The notes: generated by a model not told the origin, from the letters alone. Shown: positions 1-5,636, numbered from the stretch's first letter. The stretch is DNA of 6,498 nt from JBEKYH01 sp049511115 (GCA_049511115.1 JBEKYH010000507.1:1-6498), one strand, 5' to 3'. Numbers and translations: made by a program.

Positions 1-747
1 CAATCCCAATTCATGCGCTAGCCCCGCGCCGGCAGGACCATAAACGCCACTGGCGTGGGCCTCGTCGAGCATGAAGACAAATGGATGTTCACGTTTTAAT
101 TTGGCCAGACCGTGGAGATCGGCGGCATCGCCGTCCATGCTGAAAATCGATTCGGTGACGACGACGCTCAGGTCATCTCCGCTCACGCGGGCCAGTCGCT
201 TTTGCAATTGCCCGAGGTTGTTGTGCGGAAAGATGCGGACATCCAATCCGCCTGACATGAGCGCATCAAGGATCGAAGCGTGGACCAGTTTGTCGGCAAA
301 AAAGTGAACGCCGCGGCCGCTCTGTTTGGCGATTGCCGCCAGCGTCTGGATGGCGGCGAAGTTGGCCTGGTAGCCGCTGGGGAGGAGAACGGCCGCCTCG
401 GTTTGTTTCCACTGGGCGATTGCGCGCGCGGCCGATTCATGGGCGGGCGTGTGACCGGAAATCAACGCCGACGCACCACTGCCAAATCCGTAGTCGCCAA
501 TGGCCTTTTGGACCGCGGCGATGACACGCGGGTGGGCGCTAAGACTCAGGTAATTATTGGAGGCAAAGTTAACGTAGCGCTTGCCGTCGATTTCAACGTG
601 CGTGGTATCGAGGGGAGAGGTCGCGATGAGGCTTCGCAGGCGGTGACTTTGGCGGCGGTCATCGAGAAGCGATTCGATAAACCGATCGAGCCGGGCGGCG
701 GCTGTATCGGGAGTAGGGTGTGAAGAGTTGCCGGCGGCGTCGTTCAA
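1..747 (-). CDS. bioF: 8-amino-7-oxononanoate synthase-like alpha-oxoamine synthase (BioF), C-terminus outside the window
   Basis: This is a PLP-dependent alpha-oxoamine synthase. BioF condenses pimeloyl-ACP/CoA with L-alanine to give 8-amino-7-oxononanoate, the first step of biotin ring assembly in the cytoplasm. The 249 visible residues contain the family landmarks in order: NFASNNYLSL (60-69), GSGASALISGH (89-99), SGYQANFA (124-131), the PLP-stacking His of KLVHAS (His156), SMDGD (203-207) and DEAH (228-231), whose Asp contacts the pyridine nitrogen. The PLP lysine should lie just beyond the window; the family is about 385-400 aa. GSGASxLISG favours BioF over KBL or ALAS, but other alpha-oxoamine synthases cannot be excluded without the C-terminus. 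The start is TTG at 747-745. An in-frame TAA lies three codons upstream (756-754), and no ATG, GTG or other TTG occurs before the conserved region. The TTG overlaps the HU stop as TTGA, which suggests translational coupling to that gene. Confidence 0.88.
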   Translation of the reverse strand, partial: MNDAAGNSSHPTPDTAAARLDRFIESLLDDRRQSHRLRSLIATSPLDTTHVEIDGKRYVNFASNNYLSLSAHPRVIAAVQKAIGDYGFGSGASALISGHTPAHESAARAIAQWKQTEAAVLLPSGYQANFAAIQTLAAIAKQSGRGVHFFADKLVHASILDALMSGGLDVRIFPHNNLGQLQKRLARVSGDDLSVVVTESIFSMDGDAADLHGLAKLKREHPFVFMLDEAHASGVYGPAGAGLAHELGL

Positions 748-1109
748 AGGCCGTTACTCTCGCCGTCTTCGTCGTCGGAGTCTTCATCGTCATCGGCGCC
801 GTCGCTGCCGACTGCCGCGCCAGCCGTCCCGGCCAACCGCTGCTTCATCAGACGGCCGACCTTGAACTTGACGGTGCGCTTCTCCGGCACGTTGACCGGG
901 TCCAGCGTCTTGGGGTTTTGCGCTTTGCGCGCTTTTCGCAATTTGGTCTCAAAAACCCCAAAGTCACGGAACTCCAGGCGGTTGCCTTTGCCCAGCTCCA
1001 GGACGATCTCGTCAAGAAATTGCTGAACAACTTTCTTGACCTGGACCCTTCGCCCGTTGGTGGCATCGGAAATCCGATCAATGAGTTCCTTCTTGGTGAT
1101 GGTGGCCAT
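744..1109 (-). CDS. HU/IHF-family DNA-binding protein with acidic C-terminal tail
   Basis: This is a small basic nucleoid protein that bends DNA as a dimer. Residues 1-93 form a complete HU/IHF fold: N-terminal helices (MATITKKELIDRI and the following helix), the GNRLEFRDFGVFE strand region (42-54), and a DNA-embracing arm with KAQNPKT (62-68) whose NP carries the intercalating proline. The fold ends with VKFKVGRLMKQRL. HU proteins are usually about 90 aa. This one continues for about 27 residues, and residues 103-117 contain 11 Asp/Glu. The ATG at 1109 is preceded by GAGGG (plus-strand 1114-1118), four bases from the start, one of the few plausible Shine-Dalgarno sequences in the window. The stop overlaps the bioF start, so the two genes are probably co-transcribed. 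The 170 bp upstream (1110-1279) are A+T-richer and probably hold the promoter, but I could not place one with confidence. Whether it acts as HU or IHF cannot be decided from the sequence. Confidence 0.93.
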   Translation of the reverse strand: MATITKKELIDRISDATNGRRVQVKKVVQQFLDEIVLELGKGNRLEFRDFGVFETKLRKARKAQNPKTLDPVNVPEKRTVKFKVGRLMKQRLAGTAGAAVGSDGADDDEDSDDEDGESNGL

Positions 1110-1279
1110 AGCGCCCTCGGATAGGTTTTAACCCGCGACGGGAAATAGGCTTAATCATCATGGCCACAATTGAAACAGAATGCAAGCAGTAAATGATTTA
1201 GCGCCAAAGCAATTACGCAAAGGGCTTAAAGTGTGCCGATTTTGGCTGAAAAGTGGCAGTTTTCGCAGGATGGCAATAA

Positions 1280-1618
1280 TCAGCGATAAACATCGCCAAC
1301 GCGGTCACTTACGACGCGGCGTTCATATGTCGATTCGCCATTGAAATAGAGCTGATCGTCATTGGTCTGCACGTCGTATATCTCGGTGGAGAGGTCCTGG
1401 AACCCACCGAACGCCGCTTCGCCGCGGTCATCACGCGAAAGGTATGGCATGTAGGCATCGCCCGGAGGATCAAACGCCAGCGCGGTGGCGGGCGCCGGAG
1501 CATAAGTGCGCAAAGCCGTCGCCTCAGGCTGCGAGGCGTGCGAAGCGGCGCATCCGGAGAGAAGCGCAGATCCGGTAAGAAACGAGACGCCGAGGATTGC
1601 GGTGGCTAAGCGACACAT
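1280..1618 (-). CDS. small predicted lipoprotein of unknown function
   Basis: No family was recognised. The protein starts with a typical lipoprotein signal: short n-region MCR, a hydrophobic stretch (about residues 4-20) and the lipobox LLSGC with Cys23 as the acylation site. Ala at +2 predicts outer-membrane rather than inner-membrane retention if Lol rules apply. The mature part is about 90 residues. It begins with an Ala/Pro-rich linker and continues into a polar, acidic region with several Tyr (DPPGDAYMPYLSRDD, STEIYDVQTNDDQLYFNGESTYERR). I chose the ATG at 1618 because it gives a normal 23-residue signal peptide. An in-frame ATG at 1660 would add 14 residues (MIVRLAPNLSYKFP). Neither start has a Shine-Dalgarno sequence. 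The gene lies between cysE and the HU gene on the same strand but is separated from both by more than 150 bp, so it is probably transcribed alone. Confidence 0.68.
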   Translation of the reverse strand: MCRLATAILGVSFLTGSALLSGCAASHASQPEATALRTYAPAPATALAFDPPGDAYMPYLSRDDRGEAAFGGFQDLSTEIYDVQTNDDQLYFNGESTYERRVVSDRVGDVYR

Positions 1619-1960
1619 GGGAAACTTATAGGACAAATTCGGTGCCAGCCGCACGATCATGGTTTTTCAGCGCAAATTCGCGGGATTCATGCGATTAAAC
1701 GCCGCACTGCGGATTGGCAGCCCATAGGGCATGTGGCGTGAACGCAACATCGCACGGTGATGGCCGGCAACGCGCGGGGTTTCGGTGCACATCTCCGGTA
1801 AAGCACAGCGCTTGGCTCGCGCGTCCGATAACTCGAAAAATGATATGAACGCCGAGGCGCCAAGAAGCCGAGAAGACCAAATTCAGAATGTGGTTTTCTC
1901 CTCGCGTCTTCCTCGGCGTCCTGGCGTCTCGGCGTTCATTCCGCTGTATTGAAGACGAAC
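1619..1960. other. 342-bp intergenic region containing a structured repeat
   Basis: This stretch separates the cysE stop from the lipoprotein start. Positions 1847-1937 hold the large inverted repeat described separately. In the rest (1619-1846) I see only short hairpins, such as CCGCA-C-TGCGG around 1700 and GCCC-ATA-GGGC around 1723, and no convincing gene, RNA or riboswitch. An open 61-codon minus-strand frame at 1695-1880 runs through the repeat arm and looks non-coding. The lipoprotein promoter should lie here but could not be placed. Confidence 0.6.
1847..1937. repeat. 91-bp imperfect inverted repeat of CGCCGAG/CGCCAAG units, possible cysE terminator
   Basis: The outer 10 bases are a perfect inverted pair (GAACGCCGAG at 1847-1856 and CTCGGCGTTC at 1928-1937). 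Pairing continues inward for about 30 bases per arm with a few mismatches and one single-base gap, leaving a central loop of roughly 25-30 bases. Each arm is built from about three tandem units of 7-9 bases resembling CGCCGAGR or CGCCARGA. The element starts 23 bases after the cysE stop. In the cysE transcript the hairpin is followed by an AU-rich tract with five U (plus-strand A-run 1836-1840), so it could act as a terminator or 3' stabiliser. The modular arms look like a dispersed REP/MITE-like intergenic repeat, but only one copy lies in the window, so this is inference. Confidence 0.75.
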
Positions 1961-2923
1961 CTATATCTGAAAATCCGGAATGAACTCGCCTCCCCTTCCG
2001 CGTTTGCGGCGGTCGCGATAAGTGAGCTTGGGAGGCTCGGCCACCACCTGGTTTTGCGGCGGGACGCTCTTGGTGATGAAGACATTGCCGCCGATCACTG
2101 AGCCGCGGCCGATGACGGTATCACCGCCGAGGATGGTCGCCCCGGCGTAGATGGTGACATCATCTTCAATCGTCGGATGGCGCTTCTCGCCGCGCAGGAG
2201 TTGGCCAAACGCTGGGGATAGAGCGCCCAGCGTGACGCCCTGATAAACCTTTACATTTTTGCCGATCTGGGTGGTCTCGCCGATGACGACGCCGGTGCCG
2301 TGGTCGATGAAAAAACTCTCGCCCAGTTCGGCGCCGGGGTGAATATCGATGCCGGTGAGGCTGTGGGCGTATTCCGTCATGATTCGCGGCAGCAGGGGAA
2401 GCTTCAGCAGATGGAATTCGTGAGCCAGTCGCTGCACGCTGATGGCCACCAGGCCTGGGTAGCAAAAGATGGTTTCATTGGTGCTGGTGGCGGCGGGGTC
2501 GCCGTCAAAGGCGGCCTGCACATCGGTCGCCAATATCGCGCGCACCGCGGGCAAACGCGCCAGGAAATCCTTCACCAGGACGGCGGCTTCATCGTCGCAT
2601 TGGTGGCCGATGCCATTTTGCGCCCCAGCGGGAATCTGCAGGCGATAGCAGAGGCAGCAACGCACCTGCTCGTAGATTCGGCCGGTCAACTCGGTCAGCA
2701 ATTCGTTAAGGCGCGAGGGAAGATTCTCCGTGCTCAGGCCCGGCCGGCCGAAATAGCCTGGAAAGAGTATCTGCCGAAGCCGCTCGGTCATGCCAATGAT
2801 TTCGGCGCGGCTGGGAAGATAGACGCGATCCAGATGGCGCGTGCGCGGCTCGGAGAGGATACTGTCGATGAGCGATTTCGCCGCCGCGGGAACTGTTTCA
2901 CTCAGCAGTTGATTGCGATCCAT
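1961..2923 (-). CDS. cysE: serine O-acetyltransferase (CysE, long EpsC-like type)
   Basis: The enzyme transfers acetyl from acetyl-CoA to L-serine, giving O-acetylserine, the substrate of cysteine synthase CysK. The 320-residue protein has an alpha-helical N-terminal domain (about 1-180), including ATDVQAAFDGDPAA (132-145), followed by EYAHSLTGIDIHP and a left-handed beta-helix of hexapeptide repeats (about 190-290). The catalytic pair is intact: Asp193 in DIHP and His208 in DHGTG, with the same 15-residue spacing as Asp143/His158 in E. coli CysE. Arg248-His249 match the RHP motif of the acetyl-CoA/serine site. The protein ends in Ile (IPDFQI); a C-terminal Ile is the residue by which CysE docks into CysK. 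An unusual CCLC occurs at 89-92. The ATG at 2923 lacks a close Shine-Dalgarno sequence. The gene diverges from the mutase across a 200-bp gap (2924-3123) in which I could not place promoters confidently. Confidence 0.95.
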   Translation of the reverse strand: MDRNQLLSETVPAAAKSLIDSILSEPRTRHLDRVYLPSRAEIIGMTERLRQILFPGYFGRPGLSTENLPSRLNELLTELTGRIYEQVRCCLCYRLQIPAGAQNGIGHQCDDEAAVLVKDFLARLPAVRAILATDVQAAFDGDPAATSTNETIFCYPGLVAISVQRLAHEFHLLKLPLLPRIMTEYAHSLTGIDIHPGAELGESFFIDHGTGVVIGETTQIGKNVKVYQGVTLGALSPAFGQLLRGEKRHPTIEDDVTIYAGATILGGDTVIGRGSVIGGNVFITKSVPPQNQVVAEPPKLTYRDRRKRGRGGEFIPDFQI

Positions 2924-3123
2924 AACAGGTTCGGAGGTTCCGCTCCCAGAAGAAGAGATTGCACGTAAAAAAGCGGGGGTACGTCACGAAGGACGGCGGT
3001 GATGGCGGCGGAAGATTTATCCGCGGCCGCGCATACACAAGCACATTCGCATTGGCGGGAGCTGGTGCATCAGGTCAAGGATATCCCTTGCCAGCCGTGG
3101 AATCAAACCAATAATGCGCCGCC

Positions 3124-4347
3124 ATGGACGCATTGATGGTTGGGGTTTCCGGGATGCGCGGCACAATCGGCTCTTCACTTACGCCGCGCGTCGTGGGCGA
3201 CATGGCGGCGGCATTTGCGGCGTGGATCAAACGCAAACGCCCTGCCGGCGATGCAGGCGCACCGCGCGTGGTCATCGGGCGCGACAGCCGCCCCAGCGGG
3301 CCGTGGGTGCGTGATGCGGCGGTCGCGGCGCTGGTCGCCAGCGGTGTGGAAGTGATCGACCTGGACCTGGTCACGACGCCCGGCGTGGAAATGATGGTGA
3401 CGCATCTCAAAGCCGACGGGGGCGTGATTATTACCGCCAGCCACAACCCGATCGAGTGGAACGGCCTGAAAATGCTCAACTCCCTGGGGATTTCCGCCAA
3501 GCGCTACAAAGTTGTGCTCGACAGCGTCAACGGCGCCGGATGCGTGCCGACGGCGACGATGCTCAGCAAGCTCGGCTGCCGATTGGTCCACCTGGGCGGC
3601 AAGCCTGATGGGCAATTTTCCCATGAGCCGGAGCCGACGGCGAAGAATCTGACCCAGCTCGCCGAGGAGGTCGTGCGACAAGGGGCCGACGTTGGGTTCG
3701 CTCAGGACCCCGACGCGGATCGGCTGGCGATCGTGGACGAAAATGGCCGCTATATCGGCGAGGAGTATTCGCTGGTGCTGTGCGCCCAGTGGCTCATGTC
3801 GCGCCCCGGGAAAACCGGTGCGGTCGCGGTGGTCAATCTCTCCTCAAGCCGGATGCTCGACGACGTGGCGCGGGCCAATGGCGGGCGCGTTGTCCGCACG
3901 CCGGTCGGCGAAGCCAACGTGATCGCGGCAATGCATCGCGAGAACGCGATCGTCGGCGGCGAAGGAAATGGCGGCGTCATCGACCCGCGCATCGTCCCCG
4001 GCCGCGATAGTCTGGTCGGCATGGCGTATGTGCTGCAATTGATGGCCGCCACCGGCAAGCAGATCAGCCAGCTTATCGCACAAATCCCGCGCTACGAGAT
4101 CGTCAAGGACAAACTCCCCTGCCCGCGCCCGGCGGCCGACCGGGCGGTTGCCGCGCTGAAGGAGCACTTCGCATCGGAAAAGGTGGACACGCAGGATGGT
4201 ATTCGCATTGACTGGGCGGATGGGTGGATTCACGCGCGGGCGAGCAATACCGAGCCGATCATGCGGATCATCGCCGAGGCGACGGATCAGAAGACGGCCC
4301 AGGCAAGGATCGCAGAAGTGAGGGGAATTGTGGAGGGGATTATCTAA
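3124..4347 (+). CDS. phosphohexomutase (phosphoglucosamine/phosphomannomutase superfamily), shortened between domains 1 and 2
   Basis: This enzyme family moves phosphate between C1 and C6 of hexoses through a phosphoserine enzyme, supplying precursors for cell envelope and polysaccharides. All four functional loops are visible: the N-terminal VSGMRGTIG, the phosphoserine loop TASHNP (Ser106), the Mg-binding DPDADR (195-200; usually DGDxDR), the sugar-binding GEGNGG (279-284; GExSGH in classical GlmM), and the phosphate-binding RASNTEP (372-378). GEGNGG resembles archaeal-type and, from memory, planctomycete enzymes often named phosphoglucosamine mutase, but the substrate cannot be fixed. The length is 407 aa, against about 445-460 for the family. 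WNGLKMLNSLG (112-122) runs directly into ISAKRYKVVLDSVNGAG, so roughly 45-60 residues that normally complete domain 1 and the linker are absent, in frame. The start is ATG 3124; ATG 3136 is an alternative, and neither has a Shine-Dalgarno sequence. The stop faces the 84-aa gene across 39 bp. Confidence 0.92.
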   Translation: MDALMVGVSGMRGTIGSSLTPRVVGDMAAAFAAWIKRKRPAGDAGAPRVVIGRDSRPSGPWVRDAAVAALVASGVEVIDLDLVTTPGVEMMVTHLKADGGVIITASHNPIEWNGLKMLNSLGISAKRYKVVLDSVNGAGCVPTATMLSKLGCRLVHLGGKPDGQFSHEPEPTAKNLTQLAEEVVRQGADVGFAQDPDADRLAIVDENGRYIGEEYSLVLCAQWLMSRPGKTGAVAVVNLSSSRMLDDVARANGGRVVRTPVGEANVIAAMHRENAIVGGEGNGGVIDPRIVPGRDSLVGMAYVLQLMAATGKQISQLIAQIPRYEIVKDKLPCPRPAADRAVAALKEHFASEKVDTQDGIRIDWADGWIHARASNTEPIMRIIAEATDQKTAQARIAEVRGIVEGII

Positions 4348-4386
4348 CGAGGGAGAAGACGGTTCCGCCCGTAGACCGATAGCACG

Positions 4387-4641
4387 TCACTTCGCTACAG
4401 CAATTTCGACATGGGCCTCGAAGCCGAGCTCGCGCAGGAGACGCTGGCAGTCTTCCCATGTGAGCCCGAAGGCTCGCGTATCCGCCAGCCCCAGGTGTGC
4501 GACTACATCGCGCACCGTTGAGGTCGCGAAATCGCCATCCATGATTTCGCGCTCGGCCCAATCGACAAGTTGCGCCAGCGACACTCGATGAAGGAGATAT
4601 GCCTCGATCTGCTCGGCGACCATTTGCCGGGTGATTTGCAT
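4387..4641 (-). CDS. conserved-looking small protein of unknown function (84 aa), second gene of a pair
   Basis: I do not recognise a named family. The protein is mildly acidic, has no Cys, no signal and no membrane segment, and reads as mostly helical. A first helix pair (MVAEQIEAYLLHRVSLAQLVDWAEREIMDGD, about 7-37) is followed by a TVRDVVAHLGLADTRAFGLTWEDCQRLLRELGF block (about 42-74) that looks like a compact helical fold. The ATG at 4641 lies 9 bases after the stop of the 78-aa gene upstream on the same strand, so the two are almost certainly co-transcribed. No Shine-Dalgarno sequence is visible, so translation may be coupled. The layout (two small adjacent genes, next to a TA operon) resembles an addiction or regulatory pair, but no toxin or antitoxin motif supports that. 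The coding call rests on the tight spacing, open frame and protein-like composition. Confidence 0.72.
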   Translation of the reverse strand: MQITRQMVAEQIEAYLLHRVSLAQLVDWAEREIMDGDFATSTVRDVVAHLGLADTRAFGLTWEDCQRLLRELGFEAHVEIAVAK

Positions 4642-4650
4642 ATGGCAATA

Positions 4651-4887
4651 TTACACTTTGCGGTGTCCTGTATCCACCGGGAATTTCTGGTGAATTTCCA
4701 CAAGCACGCGGGATTCGTCGTAAATCTCCTGCCAGAATCGAAGCGTCTTTTCGGCTGAATCGACGGTCTTCAAATAACGCGCCTTCCAGCCGTGGCGGCC
4801 CGTTACGTCCAGCCAATAGCGGCGTCCGCCACCCGCCAACTCTTCCCAATTGGGAAAGGTCCGCTCATTTTGTTCACGGCTTGCCAC
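4651..4887 (-). CDS. small protein of unknown function (78 aa or longer), first gene of a pair; N-terminus uncertain
   Basis: No named family was recognised. The sequence is rich in aromatic and charged residues: FPNWEELAGGGRRYWLDVTGRHG (11-33), WKARYLKTVD, LRFWQEIYDE, LVEIHQKFPVDTGHRKV. It suggests a small beta-rich fold, soluble, with near-neutral charge. The only standard start in the frame is GTG at 4887-4885, which has no Shine-Dalgarno sequence. The frame stays open for 23 more codons up to a TAG at 4959-4957, and those codons encode plausible protein (HYELHLKPRAQYDP directly before the GTG). The true start may therefore be a non-standard codon upstream, or the 5' end has been lost. It is followed after 9 bases by the 84-aa gene. 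Downstream on the map (5'-ward for this gene) lie a perfect palindrome and the divergently oriented metallopeptidase frame. Confidence 0.7.
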   Translation of the reverse strand: MASREQNERTFPNWEELAGGGRRYWLDVTGRHGWKARYLKTVDSAEKTLRFWQEIYDESRVLVEIHQKFPVDTGHRKV

Positions 4888-4990
4888 GGCGGGATCATAC
4901 TGCGCTCGCGGTTTCAGGTGCAGCTCGTAATGCGCGGTCGAGGTATTTATTGGAGGCTAGAAAGTGGAGGCGCCCACCCGACACGCAAGC

Positions 4991-5004
4991 AGCCTCGCGA
5001 GGCT
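4991..5004. repeat. perfect 14-bp palindrome between divergent genes
   Basis: AGCCTCGCGAGGCT is identical to its reverse complement. It lies 12 bases before the ATG of the interrupted metallopeptidase frame and about 30 bases upstream of the region where the divergent 78-aa gene must begin. It could be an operator for either gene or a small hairpin. A related GAGGCTA occurs again at 4954-4959/4960. Its function is unknown. Confidence 0.5.
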
Positions 5005-5016
5005 AAACTCCGCGTT

Positions 5017-5550
5017 ATGAGAATCCGCAATCTCAGTACTGTCGCTATACCTAAAGCGCTATGGCATGAGCTTGCCTCGATCATGAAGGTTGGCAACAAC
5101 CTACCGGGTGCGATGGCAGACGAGTTTGGAATTTACGGCGCGTGCCATTCACTCAGTGTCACCGTGCGGCCGAGTCGATATGTGCCGGAAGGAAAAGTGA
5201 CCACCACCGGCACTTACACGTAGGGTCGAATAAGCCTTTTCCCATGTCACCACTGCAATGCTGGATCCCTGACGCACGTGTTCCTGCATGAACTAGTCCA
5301 CGCATGGTTTCATCAATACCACGACAATTTGGATCGGGAATTCCCCTCCTGCGACCTTGCGGAACGATTCGCCGATGCCGGATTCGCCACGCTAGGCGGC
5401 AAACGCCGAGATCGGAACGTGTGCGGTTCGTTTCGTCTGCCTGCTGAAGTCGCGGCAAAGAAGCTTGCTGCGTTCCAGCAACTCGCCCACCCTCTCCTGC
5501 AAAGCCGATCGGGAAATGTGCTGGGATGGCAACGCCCAGAGTGGTCGTGA
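5017..5550 (+). pseudogene. HELVH zinc-metallopeptidase-like gene interrupted by an in-frame TAG
   Basis: A single frame runs from ATG 5017 to TGA 5548-5550, broken only by TAG at 5221-5223 (codon 69). Both halves read as protein. The first gives MRIRNLSTVAIPKALWHELA and, near its end, RPSRYVPEGKVTTTGTYT. After the TAG comes GRISLFPCHHCNAGSLTHVF, then HELVHAWFHQYHDN and DLAERFADAGFATLGG. HELVH matches the HExxH zinc-metallopeptidase signature. A Glu 20 residues after the second His (in LAERFAD) is well placed as a third ligand, as in gluzincins. The second half alone would begin at a GTG (5278) three codons before HELVH, which is not a plausible native start, so I read one gene inactivated by a nonsense change. 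Programmed readthrough or a sequencing error are alternatives. The family is not identified. There is no Shine-Dalgarno sequence before 5017. The intact product would be about 177 aa. Confidence 0.6.
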
Positions 5551-5587
5551 ACAGCCGGACGGCGCGATCCGTCAAGCACGCCACCTT

Positions 5588-5598
5588 TGACAATGTCA
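5588..5598. promoter_or_regulatory. accessory operator-like palindrome upstream of the TA promoter
   Basis: TGACA-A-TGTCA is a perfect inverted repeat with 5-base arms. It shares the core ACAATGT with the main operator-like palindrome, and their centres (5593 and 5616) are 23 bases apart, about two helical turns. It could be a second, weaker antitoxin binding site. Confidence 0.4.
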
Positions 5599-5601
5599 CC
5601 C

Positions 5602-5629
5602 TTGACAACCCTACAATGTAGGGTATTAT
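5602..5629 (+). promoter_or_regulatory. sigma70-type promoter of the toxin-antitoxin operon
   Basis: A consensus -35 TTGACA (5602-5607) is followed after 16 bases by TATTAT (5624-5629), a five-of-six match to the -10 consensus. Transcription should begin near 5636, at or one base before the toxin GTG (5637). The spacer contains the operator-like palindrome. A second TTGACA at 5587-5592 has no matching -10. Confidence 0.75.
5608..5624. promoter_or_regulatory. operator-like 17-bp palindrome inside the TA promoter
   Basis: ACCCTACA-A-TGTAGGGT is a perfect inverted repeat with 8-base arms and a one-base centre, filling the spacer between the -35 and -10 of the TA operon. Its position would let a bound HTH antitoxin, alone or with toxin, block RNA polymerase, the usual autoregulation of HigBA-type operons. 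The binding itself is inferred. Confidence 0.7.
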
Positions 5630-5636
5630 ATTTTAT

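Noticed and set aside
280..723. 147-codon plus-strand open frame
   Set aside because: It is antisense to bioF, whose conserved motifs are unmistakable. The frame is open only because of high G+C.
720..1124. 134-codon plus-strand open frame
   Set aside because: It lies opposite the HU gene. Its composition is the shadow of the HU codons and the acidic tail.
1145..1190. Possible HU promoter (TTGCAT, 17 bases, CATGAT on the minus strand)
   Set aside because: Matches are only three and four of six. Several equally weak alternatives exist in this A+T-richer stretch.
1695..1880. 61-codon minus-strand open frame in the intergenic region
   Set aside because: It runs through one arm of the inverted repeat, lacks a Shine-Dalgarno sequence and shows no protein-like pattern.
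2300..2968. 222-codon plus-strand open frame
   Set aside because: It is antisense to cysE over nearly its full length, with no recognisable motif.
3022..3031. CGCGGCCGCG palindrome in the cysE-mutase gap
   Set aside because: A 10-bp G+C-only palindrome is expected by chance in G+C-rich DNA and has no promoter element around it.
4340..4849. 169-codon minus-strand open frame
   Set aside because: It overlaps the two small genes on the same strand in another frame, and its Arg/Gly/Ser-rich composition is not protein-like.
4957..5030. Integron attC-like recombination site beside small genes and a TA pair
   Set aside because: No matching RYYYAAC/GTTRRRY pair could be found, and the genes point in opposite directions, unlike a cassette array.
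5159..5608. 149-codon minus-strand open frame
   Set aside because: It is antisense to the HELVH frame, which carries a recognisable motif; this one has none.
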